Positions 52,344 through 63,200 of a DNA stretch of 64,000 bases are shown in pieces. A model generated the notes under the pieces. The model saw nothing but the letters and a program-made list of their open reading frames with translations, did no database searches and was not told the origin of the DNA. The position numbers were made by a program, and so were the translations under genes. Positions within the stretch are counted from its first letter, which is position 1, and each line of letters opens with the position of its first letter. Location of the stretch: the NCBI GenBank assembly GCA_020740775.1, contig JAHEWK010000007.1, positions 1,364,001-1,428,000 on the forward strand, read 5' to 3'. Origin of the DNA: Ilyonectria destructans (Eukaryota; Ascomycota; Sordariomycetes; Hypocreales; Nectriaceae).

Positions 52344-53824
52344 CTATTCTAGTGGCTCAGAACTTAACTGTACCCATCCCAGTCGATGAAGATAAACCCT
52401 TGCCTGCTGCTTTTGATGTTCGCATGGGCTATAGCAGCTAACAACCTCAATTGGGAAAACGAGCTGAATACAGGAGCCAGCATTCAGCCGATCCTGCAAA
52501 CTGCGGGTGAACAGACCATGTGCAAAGTCTAGGATAGACGAGCATCTCGCTATGGACTCGTTTCTCATGAGTGGATTACACTCCGCTCTGGTAAGCATGA
52601 GATGATAAATCATAATCCAAACGGCATAGTACACTGCTGACGCGGTTGTGGAACAAAAGTCACCCCCTCCAAGCCAGAGCCTGTCATCAAGTTCTCCAGA
52701 CTCACTCAAGCGGAGGGGAGGCTGATGCCAAAGAGTTTGATTTGTCGGTGTCTCTTCAGCCCATAGCTTTTCACTCTCGACCATAGAATCGATGAGCATT
52801 TGGATGCGGGCAGTCCATTCCGCCGGCTGCCCTGTGTTAGGCGGCTTCAGCATCGACGATAAGTTGTAAATGATGTCGAACAGAGTGTCTACTCCCGTCT
52901 TCTGGCATTGTGAGAATGGTACGATGCACCATTCAGAAGCAGCAAAGCATGACGGAAGTCGAGACCGGATAGAGACGTGAGCCTGAACGTGACAGATGTC
53001 AGTACACATACTATCGGTTTGTTTGGAACGAGAATTGTCTGCGTAAGACTCACCATCAAGAGCCTCAGGGACCTAAACATGAGGTGGTATGAGCCTTGTT
53101 GACACTTCTCCGGTCCGCTCAGCATCAGGAGCCCAACAGTCCCTCTCATGTGTGTCATCCAGCTCCCAATGGTGGTTGGCTTGAGGAGCTCGTAGTACAT
53201 CAAGAGTAGCGACGCACAAATGTCTTGTTCAGTTGGTACATTTCTCGTGGTTTTTATAGTATTTTGTGACGTCTGAGAATGTCTTCTGACACAATTCTGC
53301 TGGACCTGAAGGGCACGGGCGTAACATTTATCAGCCTCTCTGCAGAACGCTTCATTATTCATCTTCTGCCCATAAAATAGGAGTGTAGTTGCGCGTATAG
53401 ACCATGCTGCAGTCGGCGATGAGACCCACGAAGATAGATATTGTGTCCATGATTGCGGGTTCACTTGTCTCGGTGCGACTGCAAAAGACTCAATGAAGGT
53501 AGAGATGATGCTGTGTTCGAACACGGGGGCCTCGGAGGGTTCGAGCAGCCGCCTGGGACTCTGTCGGTTGGCCTCTGCGTCTTCGAGACGCCTTGTTGTT
53601 ACCCTCCGTTCTTCCGAGGCATGGACTATGAAAACTCCTGTGTATGCTCCGGGACATGGCTTCCTCACTCGCCCACACGGGGAACACATAGGTTGTCGCT
53701 CATCACACTATCGAAAATTAACACAGGAGTACTATTAGTCAAGTAGGCCTGGAGAATTTACCTTGATTTTGCGTTGCAGACACCTACTGCATCCTCGACT
53801 TCGACTTACTGATCGAACCATCAT
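52344..53824 (-). CDS. Zn2Cys6 transcription factor
   Basis: Nuclear regulator of 451 residues. Exons are 53824-53762, 53707-53054 and 52982-52344. The zinc cluster is split by the first intron: exon 1 ends GCSRCLQRKIK and exon 2 begins CDERQPMCSPCGRVRKPC. Together they give C-x2-C-x6-C-x6-C-x2-C-x6-C. The short exon 1 is easily missed, and exon 2 alone would give a false start at M-C-S-P-C-G. The C-terminal two thirds match the fungal-specific type-2 domain style: EQDICASLLLMYYELLKP, GTVGLLMLSGPEKC, PVFEHSIISTFIESFAVAP. Nearest likely targets are the GFA-type, PLP and methyltransferase genes to its right. Confidence 0.85.
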
Positions 53825-54111
53825 AGAATCGTCGTAGACGTTGATGACAAGGAGGAGGATGATGTGAGATGATGAAGCAAAAGGGACGAAAAGTGGAACA
53901 TTATTGATCCGACCATGGTTTCCAGATTCGCGCTACCAGAGGACTGGCCCTCGCCAACAGGTTTAATGTCACAAAAAAGACGGCCGCCACTTGTCCACAT
54001 TTCACATCAACACATGTTGCACCTCAAAGCAGTGTCCAGGATACTGATAAAATGAACAGATAAAATGGACCGATAAAAATGAGATGACTAGTAACAGAGA
54101 AATGGTGTAAC

Positions 54112-54586
54112 CTAAAAGTCCTTGCTCTGAGCAGCTGATTCGATCGGAACTAGCCACGATGCCCTCTCCGGAACATAGAATTCTGCATCCACCTTCCCAT
54201 CCAATTTCTTCCCATCTGTCAATGTTCCCGCCTGGATCAGCTTCACACCTTTGAACTGCGGTGCCGTGGCCTCCTTCCACAAAGCACATCCGCAGTCAGG
54301 GCAGAAGAAAACAGTGAGCGTCATTCCATACTCATGCTCTGCTGCGTAAGACTTGGGTTGTCCCTTTGTGATAGTGAACTTTTCCTCGGGAATGACGAAG
54401 TTAACGGTATTGGTTGCACCAGAAATTTTGCGGCAAGGGGTACAATAGCAGAGAGCCTGGCCATACGTAAGCTGTTGCGAACAATCACTGAAGGCGCTTG
54501 GCGGAGACTACCCGCATAACTGGCTCATCTGTATAAGAGTAGGCAGAATTGCCGCAGAGGCAAGAACCAGAGGTTACAGCAGCCAT
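54112..54586 (-). CDS. GFA/CENP-V family zinc protein
   Basis: Small cytosolic protein of 144 residues in the glutathione-dependent formaldehyde-activating (GFA) fold. Exons are 54586-54512 and 54471-54112, with a 40-nt intron. Zinc ligands appear as C-L-C-G (SGSCLCGNSAYSY), then CYCTPCRKISGA and later FFCPDCGCALWK, the standard CxC...CxxC...CxxC pattern. NTVNFVIPEEKFTITKGQ is the conserved strand pair. Catalytic role is unproven for most fungal members. It sits between a Zn2Cys6 regulator and the PLP enzyme gene. Confidence 0.88.
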
Positions 54587-55229
54587 GTCGAATGAAGGCA
54601 ATGGAATAGATGAATGTGGGTTTCGAGTACTAACAGTCGAGTGATTGAGTATACATCAGCGCAGGGGCAGCAGCTTTAATATAAATATTCAAGAGATATT
54701 TTAAGTCGTGTTACTCGATTTGCCTCGAACACACTTCATTCTTTACCCCAGCCTCAAAAATTCACCAATTCGGTTAGCTTTCCGAGGGTGTCAGCGAGGG
54801 TGTCACCGCTGCCTTTTATTAGGCTTGGTGTTCGTCCGTCTTCCGGCGGAGTTGGATAATTACCCCGCGCAGCTGAGCGTCTGCTCCCACCAGATGACGA
54901 CCCTTTCTCTCACATAAGCAAGCCATTGCCTTGGTGAAAATTATTGGAGCAATCAATAAGTGGGTGTAGAGAAGAGTGGAGCAAGCATGCAAAGACAGAT
55001 TCCTTGGGCCAGTCACAAACGATCACAAACGATTGCTCTCCACGTCAACCTGTAGCTCGGAAAACTAACTCGATTTGGCTTTTTTTAGAGGAGCCCAACG
55101 GACTAATTCTTTACCACAGTGACAGTTTCCAATGTCTATTTTTGAGTCTATTTATATCATGTAGAAACCTTACTGCTTGGAGTGGCGAGTTTCTTACCAC
55201 CCTCCCTCTCCTACATCTGACGCTTCACC
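54587..55229. promoter_or_regulatory. Divergent promoter region between GFA and PLP-enzyme genes
   Basis: About 640 bp between divergent starts; no gene seen. ATTTATATCATG at 55149-55160 is a possible TATA element for the plus-strand gene. Confidence 0.4.
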
Positions 55230-56171
55230 ATGGTCCTACCTCCAAGTGACACCGTGCTTGATGCCATTGGCAAGACACCCTGCGTCAGCCTCAAACATAT
55301 CGTCCCGGAAGGCTATGCCAATGTTTTTCTCAAACTTGAGTATTTCAACCCGACCGGCTCATACAAAGACCGAATGGCAAAGGCCATGGTTGAGGAGGCT
55401 GAGAAAAGAGGCGACATCAAAGCAGGGATGACGGTGGTCGAAGCGAGCGGCGGAAGTACTGGGTCATCATTGGCGCTTGTCTGCGCAGCCAAGGGCCACA
55501 AGTGTCGTGTGGTATCTTCAAATGCCTTTGCCATTGAAAAGCTCCAGACGATGAGAGCTTTCGGCACCCAAGTCGACATCATCCAAAGTCCCTCTGGCAA
55601 AATTCACGCTGATCTCATCCCATCGATGATCCGACGAGTAACAGAATACTCGAAAGATCCTCAAGTTTACTGGACTGATCAGTTTAATAACCGCGATGCT
55701 TTCATGGGATACCGGGTGCTAGGCTCAGAGCTGACAGACCAATTCCCAAACGGGGTCGATGCATTCTGTGGCGCTGTTGGAACTGCTGGTATGGCTATGG
55801 GTGTCGCTGACGTTCTGAAAAGCTGTTGGCCTGGGTGTCGTGTCGCGATTCTCGAACCCGCATCGTCGCCTTGCATTTCCGAAGGTCGAGCTGGAACCCA
55901 CCATATCGAGGGTATCGGAATCGGGATTGTCCCGCCACTTCTCAACACGGATTTGTACGACGACGCTTGGGCTATTGAGGAAGAGGAAGCTAGGGCAATG
56001 TGCCGTCGACTAGCCAGGGAGGAAGGTCTTTTGGTGGGAACTTCGACAGGGTTAAATGTTGTCGGTGCCCTTAGGCTTGCCAAGGAATTGGGTTCGGGCA
56101 AGACGGTAATAACCGTTGCTTGCGATACAGGACTCAAGTACATGAATGGTGACTTATTTGCTCAAACTTGA
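55230..56171 (+). CDS. Cysteine-synthase-like PLP-dependent enzyme
   Basis: Fold-type II pyridoxal-phosphate enzyme, single exon, 313 residues, normal for O-acetylserine sulfhydrylase/cystathionine beta-synthase-like proteins. The PLP lysine lies in FNPTGSYKDRMA (about residue 46). The substrate loop is VEASGGSTGSSLAL, where the family norm is STSGNTG, so Gly-Gly-Ser-Thr-Gly is a variation. The phosphate-binding segment is AVGTAGMAMGVADVL. EGIGIGIVPPLL is the family's typical GIG-x-G-x-P block. It may make or break a beta-substituted amino acid rather than cysteine itself. Its neighbours (methyltransferase, regulator) hint at a small specialised pathway. Confidence 0.88.
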   Translation: MVLPPSDTVLDAIGKTPCVSLKHIVPEGYANVFLKLEYFNPTGSYKDRMAKAMVEEAEKRGDIKAGMTVVEASGGSTGSSLALVCAAKGHKCRVVSSNAFAIEKLQTMRAFGTQVDIIQSPSGKIHADLIPSMIRRVTEYSKDPQVYWTDQFNNRDAFMGYRVLGSELTDQFPNGVDAFCGAVGTAGMAMGVADVLKSCWPGCRVAILEPASSPCISEGRAGTHHIEGIGIGIVPPLLNTDLYDDAWAIEEEEARAMCRRLAREEGLLVGTSTGLNVVGALRLAKELGSGKTVITVACDTGLKYMNGDLFAQT

Positions 56172-56428
56172 GAGGGTCTAGGGTGGACAGAATAACGGGT
56201 AAATTGCTCATTATTAACGGGTCCTACGATCTCTGCTCTCCACTGAACAGCACGTTATGGCAATCTAGTAGCGAGACTTTGACGGTGAACAATGTATATC
56301 TCTTCTTGATCAATGTCAATGTGATATGGCTCTACATAACAATACTGTAGCAATAGTAAAAGCTATGTGCCAGACTAACCTGACTTGACTATGTAGTCCG
56401 ACCAATTGACAAGCAATCTAATATCAGT

Positions 56429-57911
56429 CTAGAAGTTAAGCACCACCTCTAAGATACTCTGAATGGAACCCGGAACAGTAACGACTGAGCGAATCTCAAA
56501 ATGTTCATCTGCCTCCTTGATCAATGCGTCCCACTGATCTATCGTCCGCTCGAGGTTGTTAAAGACCGCCAACATTTGCAAGTCAAGGCAAGATGCCATC
56601 CGATGGGCCGTTACAGGCAGGACACGATTGCCTTGTTGATCAAAAGCTGTTGGCTGAACATTCTCACAGAGAAGAATAACAGCCCCTGGCTTAAGATTCT
56701 GTTTCAAGTTCTGCAGAATTGAAATGGCCTGCTTGTTTGGCCAATCGTGCAGAATCATTTTCAACATATATACATCAGCTGATATAGGCTGTGGCGTAAA
56801 GAAGTCGTGTGCCTGAAAGGATACCCGTGATACCAAGTCTGCTGGTAGATTTGATTGGAATCTGGCTTCGTTTGCCGATTGATCTTGGACAATGAACTTG
56901 AGTGAAGGAAACGACCTAGCCAAGTTCATTGTATCGTGCCCTGAAGAGCCTCCGACCTAATCAGGTTCAGTTATCATCGGTCACCATGTTTTCTTATAGT
57001 CAAGTATCAAAGGGACTGGATCTGAAATGAAATCATAACATCGAACTCACATCAACTACCGTTGCGTTTCCCAAGCGTTCCCAGTCGTATGTAGTCAAAA
57101 GATCATCTGTCTTGACAGCCGAACTCAAAGCAGCTGCCTGCATCGCCTCTGCAAACCGATTGACGCGGTAATCCGATGGCTTTCCCTCTGGCGTCCTCTC
57201 CAGATACTCCCAAAGCGACGAGGGATGGCCGACGCGGTCAAAATCAGCAATTGCGCAGCCAGACTGCAAGATATCATCGCTTGGCACATCTTTGCCTGCA
57301 CTGAACTTTTTGAGAGACTCTGGCAGATAAACGATCCCAGGTCGCATGTCCTCCATATTGTGTGCCACCCAGCTCCGCCAGATTGGGTTCTTAGACATGA
57401 ACGCCGTAGTGGATGTGTGGACTATTTTACCTGAACAAGGCGGCTTTTCATCAAACAGCCTCATGGTCATGGCGTGACGAAGGATTCGTCGTACAAGAGA
57501 CTCAGGAAGCGTAGTTCTGGCAGCGATGTCGCTGTAAGTGGCGGATCCTCCAACCGGCACGGAGGTGAAGAAGCTAAATCGATTGAGAATGTCGAGGATG
57601 GTCGTATCATGGTTCCACTTCATTTCGCACAGTCAGTTGCATTCTTATCAACACGGAGAAATACTTACAAAAAGTGGTTGCAAAAACCCCATGTCTGCTG
57701 GTCCAAGAGCCAAATGATACAAGTCTGAAGCTGCCTCAAGGAGCTGAAACCGGAGACCCGTCACCATTGCATTTTTGGGGTACTGCTCTAGGCCGCCTTC
57801 TTCAAATGACGGGGCAGAATGCCCATTTTGCTCCAAGTATGCTGTAAGAGCTTTAGTAGTCTCAGAGATAGCTGCCGCCAGGCAATTGAGGGTTGGTTCC
57901 GATACAGCCAT
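56429..57911 (-). CDS. O-methyltransferase (plant/fungal COMT-like, SAM-dependent)
   Basis: 445 residues from exons 57911-57669, 57617-57051 and 56956-56429; all exon lengths are multiples of three. The N-terminal half is the winged-helix dimerisation domain (SDIAARTTLPESLVRRILRH). The SAM site is VVDVGGSSGHDTMNLA, formed across the last intron, followed by LKFIVQDQS (acidic loop). VYMLKMILHDWPNKQAISIL contains the catalytic-type His-Asp of class I small-molecule O-methyltransferases, and GAVILLCENVQP follows. Acts on a hydroxyl group of a small aromatic or polyketide-like substrate; exact substrate unknown. Convergent with the PLP enzyme gene. Confidence 0.92.
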
Positions 57912-58978
57912 CCTGAAGCCGGTACACAAGCGGTAGTTGAGAGTAAAATGGTGTGTCAAGTAGATGCAGGGAGAACAGAGCTTGTAGAAGTTTTTCAATC
58001 ACCGTAGATAACCCTATTTAAACAAACTGCTTAGCAACCGAAGCCTCCAGTAACTGTGGATCCTGTGCAGCAAACCATAGCGAGTAGCACTAAGGATCCC
58101 TATCTGTTGGGTACTGAATACGATGCTGTCATACTATTCTGACATAACCTTGACCTCGCAATCTATTTAATTACTAAGCTGCTTTCTATTCCAGCGTACC
58201 ACTTGGTAAGTTATACTTTTTGAACGTCAGCACAAAATCCTACAAATATTAGTTCATCATAAAAGGACCGGCATTTGCAAAAGGCGGCTCTAAACAGCAA
58301 CAAGACCTTGCTCGATACCTAGCTTGGACGCCAAACATATTCCGGACCACCACAATCGTTATCAATTTTGAGTTCCCAGTTGATTGACCGGAGAGCTAGG
58401 ACTTTCGGAAGCTGACCGTTGTATATTTTGCCTAATTGCCGAGGTCCACAAGACATGGCACTATTTGGAATGATTTTCCGATTTAGGCAGTTGCTTTGGT
58501 ATTCAGCTGATTTTTCAGTCGGTAATAAGCACCAGCGACCGCTTGACTATCAAGTCCCTCGGGTATCCAGCACTGGCCCGCGGAGTTAGGGATCGGATAC
58601 TCCAGGCACCCCTATCCCCGTCTATCCCGCAGGACAATTCCGTTCCAGGTTGAATGTAAGCCTTGTGGAGAGTAATACGAGGTCATGTAGACACTGCACC
58701 AGGCGATAAACTGCCAAAATGGATGTGGGAACAACATTAGTGATAGTGATCGGTTGACGTGATGAGGTCATTAAGGTACCGTGCTAATGATAACACGGCT
58801 AGAAGGGGAAGATAATCAGTGTACCAGGAGCCACAAAATTGGGCCGAGGTCGCAATCTCTTTGGGCTTTGCGCATCGCATGCTAAGAATATCTCCCGTCC
58901 TATATCGGGCTAACTATAAAGGAGTGTTTTGCCAATTATAAACCAGCATTCAAATAATCATCAACCATCCCCCATAGC
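57912..58978. other. Intergenic, no gene seen
   Basis: About 1.07 kb with no supported gene or repeat; contains the methyltransferase promoter. Confidence 0.4.
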
Positions 58979-59226
58979 CTAGTAAAGGCCAACACGCAGA
59001 TCACCGTTAATTTGAGGCTCGGCCTTGAGGTCAAGATTAATGCCAACAAGAAGGGCAGCAGAGATGTTCTTGCCCTCCTCATCCGTGGCACCCTTCAGGA
59101 GCTGGCCTGCAGGCACATAGTGATGATCAAAATTATGAAACCAAGATGATTTACCCGCAGGAGCAGAGAGGGCAGTGGAGGTGGACAAAGGGACCGCGAA
59201 CTGGCGGTTCTCCTTGGTGCCGAAAG
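58979..59226 (-). pseudogene. Short conserved-looking ORF lacking an ATG
   Basis: The frame from an acceptor-like TATTAG at 59227 to the stop at 58979 reads SPFGTKENRQFAVPLSTS, KSSWFHNFDHHYVPAGQLL, TDEEGKNISAALLVGI and LDLKAEPQINGDLRVGLY. This has real protein character and a normal ending. On this strand no ATG occurs between 59220 and about 59475, so the start must lie in an unrecognised upstream exon or has been lost. I do not recognise the family. Confidence 0.35.
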
Positions 59227-59496
59227 GACTAATACTTGTCAGATTAGGCGGGCCGAAATGCGAGTGTTGATAGGAAGATTGAAAGCGACAGGGGAGGGGA
59301 TGTATGTTGAGATACTTGGATAATAAATCCGAAATAGGAGGCGAGGGTCTCTTACGCGTTGGAAACAGATATGTTGATTGTTTTAGTATGTTTGGGTGAG
59401 GAGAAGAGTGAGACTGAAGTTGAGGGCGTTGAAGACTTTTGTAGAATGATCTGAATGTTTTTTAGCCTAATGGAGGCATGATGGTGCGTAGAGGGC

Positions 59497-59943
59497 TTAA
59501 CAGCGGTAACGGCCATGACACCTGTCGAATTGCGCTAATGCATATATCTCCGGAACTACTAATCGACTGAGCTCTGTGCCTTGAGGGTCAGGATTTGAGG
59601 GACATAGCTTAAGATGTACGCCACTGGGTGCTCGCCACTCTACTCCATTGAGTGACGCCCAGATTTCATTCTCAGTAACGCCATCCTCAAGCACATACGA
59701 CCATAGCTCTTAGAAAATACGGGATCCCGTCCGCTCTCCCTTAGTCAAGCTGAGAAGCGGCGAATTAGTACTCGGGTCGGTGACGACCGGGGAATCCTCG
59801 CTGTTGTATGTATTTTTTGCCTCTTTTGCTGAAAGCCTTCTTTTTGTAAATAAACGCTTCTCAACACCACCACCAGCATATGTGGTCGCAGTTGTTGGAA
59901 AATACGGGGTCCCGTCTGATTCTTGTCTTTGAGATTTGATCAT
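59497..59943 (-). other. Two short open frames, possible gene remnant
   Basis: Frames at 59943-59710 and about 59705-59497 could join through an acceptor at TTTTCTAAG. The second reads LWSYVLEDGVTENEIWASL then GVEWRAPSGVHLKLCPS. An 18-bp word ACGGGA(C/T)CCCGTATTTTC occurs twice (about 59900-59917 and 59716-59733). Not recognised; coding status uncertain. Confidence 0.25.
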
Positions 59944-60221
59944 CTCTCTCCTTACCTATGTGCCTCTAGAAAAAGAAAACCAGCTACCCTATATTGGTTG
60001 GCGATTGATCCAGCCTTGCAATGAGGCAACTCCGTGGTGAGCGTGTTCATAATCAGTTGCGGTTGCTCACTCGTCACGTGGCCAATAAGCTTGGGCTTAC
60101 TTGGGCCTACATGCTTCAGCCTCATTTGCTGACCCCTCATCTTCAGAAACTGAGATCCAACCCTCCACCCAACTTTCAACAACATCCCTCGGCGAAGCGA
60201 CCTGGTTCTCATCCAACGACG

Positions 60222-63200
60222 ATGGAGGCAATCGGGGTCGCTGCCAACGTCATCGCAGTTGTCGACTTATCTGTCAAGGTCGCGTCGCTCTGTTTGCAGT
60301 ACGCCAAAGATGTCAAAAATGCCGCGGCCAACATCGAACGCCTTCGAGAAGAGGTGACCAATCTGCGAAAGGTCTCCGAACAGGTTCGAGACTTACTGGA
60401 TGGCCCGAACGGGGCGAGGCTCAAAAACTCCCAGAATCTAGATGATGTCCTGGGGCGCAGTGTCTCTCACCTTCTTGAGCTAGAACGGAACCTCAAGCCT
60501 AAAACCTCCAGCAAGGTCAAGAGAAGGCTAGGCCTGCGTGCATTCCAATGGCCCTTTCAACGTGAGGAACTCGAGGCGTCAATTCAGAACCTTCGGCAAC
60601 TCAGCCAGACAGTCTCTCAGACTATACAAGTTGATCAGACGTAAGACCCCGTTTACATTTTTCTCAATCATACTCTAACCAGCCTCGATTTAGTGGAGTC
60701 CTCCTCGACGTCGACCAAAACGTCGTGCGAATTGAACAAAATCTCCTCAACCTCGAACAAAAGACACTCCTTGGTACGCTGCCAGTAGCGACAGGGGCGT
60801 CTTTTGACTCTCGCGACGAAGAACATAATCCGACTTGTCTGCAAAACACCCGGGTTGACCTCCTTCTTCGAATACATGAATGGGCGAATGACCCTGATGC
60901 GAAGCCTCTTTTTTGGCTTAATGGAATGGCTGGAACGGGGAAGTCTACTATATCTCGCACCATCGCTCGGCAGTTTGCGCAGTCTGAACAACTCAGTGGA
61001 AGTTTCTTCTTCAAGAGAGGAGAGGCAGACCGGGGCAGCTTATCCAAGTTCTTCACCACCATTGCAGCCCAATTGGCAGAAAGACATCCTATCATTGCAC
61101 CACACATCAAATCGGCTGTTGATGCTAACCCTTATGTTGCTGGAAAGGCTGCACAAGATCAGTTTGACAAGCTGATTTTACAGCCGTTAGGCAACATTCC
61201 CCCTACTGCTTGGCGAATGACTTCGCTGGTGTTTGTTATTGATGCGCTTGACGAGTGCGACGAAGACAAAGATGTCAAGCTCATCATCAACCTTTTCTCG
61301 CGTACAAAGAAACTACAACTTCCGAAACTAAGATTCCTCATTACCAGTAGGCCAGAATTGCCTATTCGTCTTGGTTTTAATGCCGTGGAGGGTACATACC
61401 AGGATTTGATTCTCCAAGAGATACCACACGGTATTATTGAGCATGATATTGCTGCTTTCTTGGAACATGAGCTCAGCAAAATCAACAAAGAGTACAATTC
61501 ATCTGTATCCGCTGACCGGCAGCTGCCATCTGATTGGCCTGGAACAGAAAAGATGCAAATTCTTGTCAAGATGGCCATTCCGCTCTTCATATTTGCTGCG
61601 ACAGTATGTCGTTTCCTCGCCGATCGAAAAGGTGGCCGGAGTCCTAGCGAAAAGCTCCAAACTGTGCTACAATTACAAACTAGGAGCCAGAAATCCAAGC
61701 TGGATGCAACCTATCTACCAATTTTGGCCAACCTCATTGATGGATTGCATGGAGAAGACAAGGACTTTACGCTACGGCAATTCCGAGACATCGTCGGCCC
61801 TATTGTCATTTTAGAAAGTCCCCTGTCAACATCCGCGCTTGCCCGAATTCTCAATGTGTCGAAAGATTCAGTCTATAGCCAACTAGACATGCTTCATTCC
61901 GTCCTAAGCATTCCCATGTCACCTCAATCTCCCGTGAGACTGCTACACCTCTCCTTCCGCGAGTTTCTAGTGGATCTTGAGAAACAGGAAAAGAACCCGT
62001 TTTGGGTGGATGAAAGAGACACTCATAAGAAGATGGCTACAAATTGCCTGCGAGTTATGAATGAGCACTTGCGTACAGACATACGCCGCCTTGGGAGACC
62101 GGGAAAACGACGCTCATCTTTTACGACTCAAGCTGCAGACTCATACATGCCGCCAGAATTGCAATATTCATGCCTTTACTGGGTATATCACATACAACAA
62201 GCATCACAACTTCTTGATGACAGCAGCGAGGTCTATGAATTTCTGTTGAGCCATTTTCTGCATTGGCTGGAAGCATTGGGCCTTATGGGAAGGGCTTCAG
62301 AAGGCTTGAATATTCTCAAGGCTTTGCAATCAGTTCTAGGTGTAAGTGGTTGTTGAATAGCAACATTACTAATAAGCTAACTCTTCAAAGCCAGAAGGGA
62401 GTAAAAAGCTGGGCGCCTTTTTGCAAGACGCTTTGCGAATGGTTCTGGCGAATTCATCGACAATAGACTCTGCACCGCTTCAAATCTACTCTTCAATCCT
62501 CGCCTTTACGCCGAAGAACAGTCTGGTACGACAAGGGTTTAAAAATCAGATCCCTGAGTGGATAACTCTTAGGCCAGAACCGGAAGATGATTGGGACCAA
62601 TGTCAGCAAATCTTAGAAGGCCACAAGGAATCAGTAAAATCAGTGACGTTGTCACCTGATGGCACCCTCATAGCTTCGGCCTCAAATGATGAGACAGTCC
62701 GAATCTGGCGCAGCGACGATGGAGCCTGTATGCAGGAGCTTAGGGGTCACGAGGCCACGACTACTTCAGTGGCTTTTTCGCCCGATGGTACACTCGTGGC
62801 CTCGGCTTCAGATGATAAGACAGTCCGGATCTGGCGCAGTGATGATGGAGTCTGTGTTCAAACACTCAAGGGCCATGATAATGCGGTCAATTCAGTGACC
62901 TTTTCACCCGATGGCATACTCTTAGCCACGGCTTCACACGATAAGACAGTCCGGATCTGGCGCCGCAAGGATGGCGCCTGTATGCAGGAGTTGAAGGGCC
63001 ATAAGGACTGGGTGAGATCAGTGGCCTTTTCGCCTGATGGCTTGCTTATAGCCTCGGCCTCAGATGATGAGACAATCCGGATCTGGCGCACCGAGGATGG
63101 AGCCTCTTTGCGGGAACTGAAGGGCCATTCTAACTGGACATATTCAGTGACCTTTTCGTCTGATGGCACACTATTAGCCACGGCTTCACGCGATGGGACG

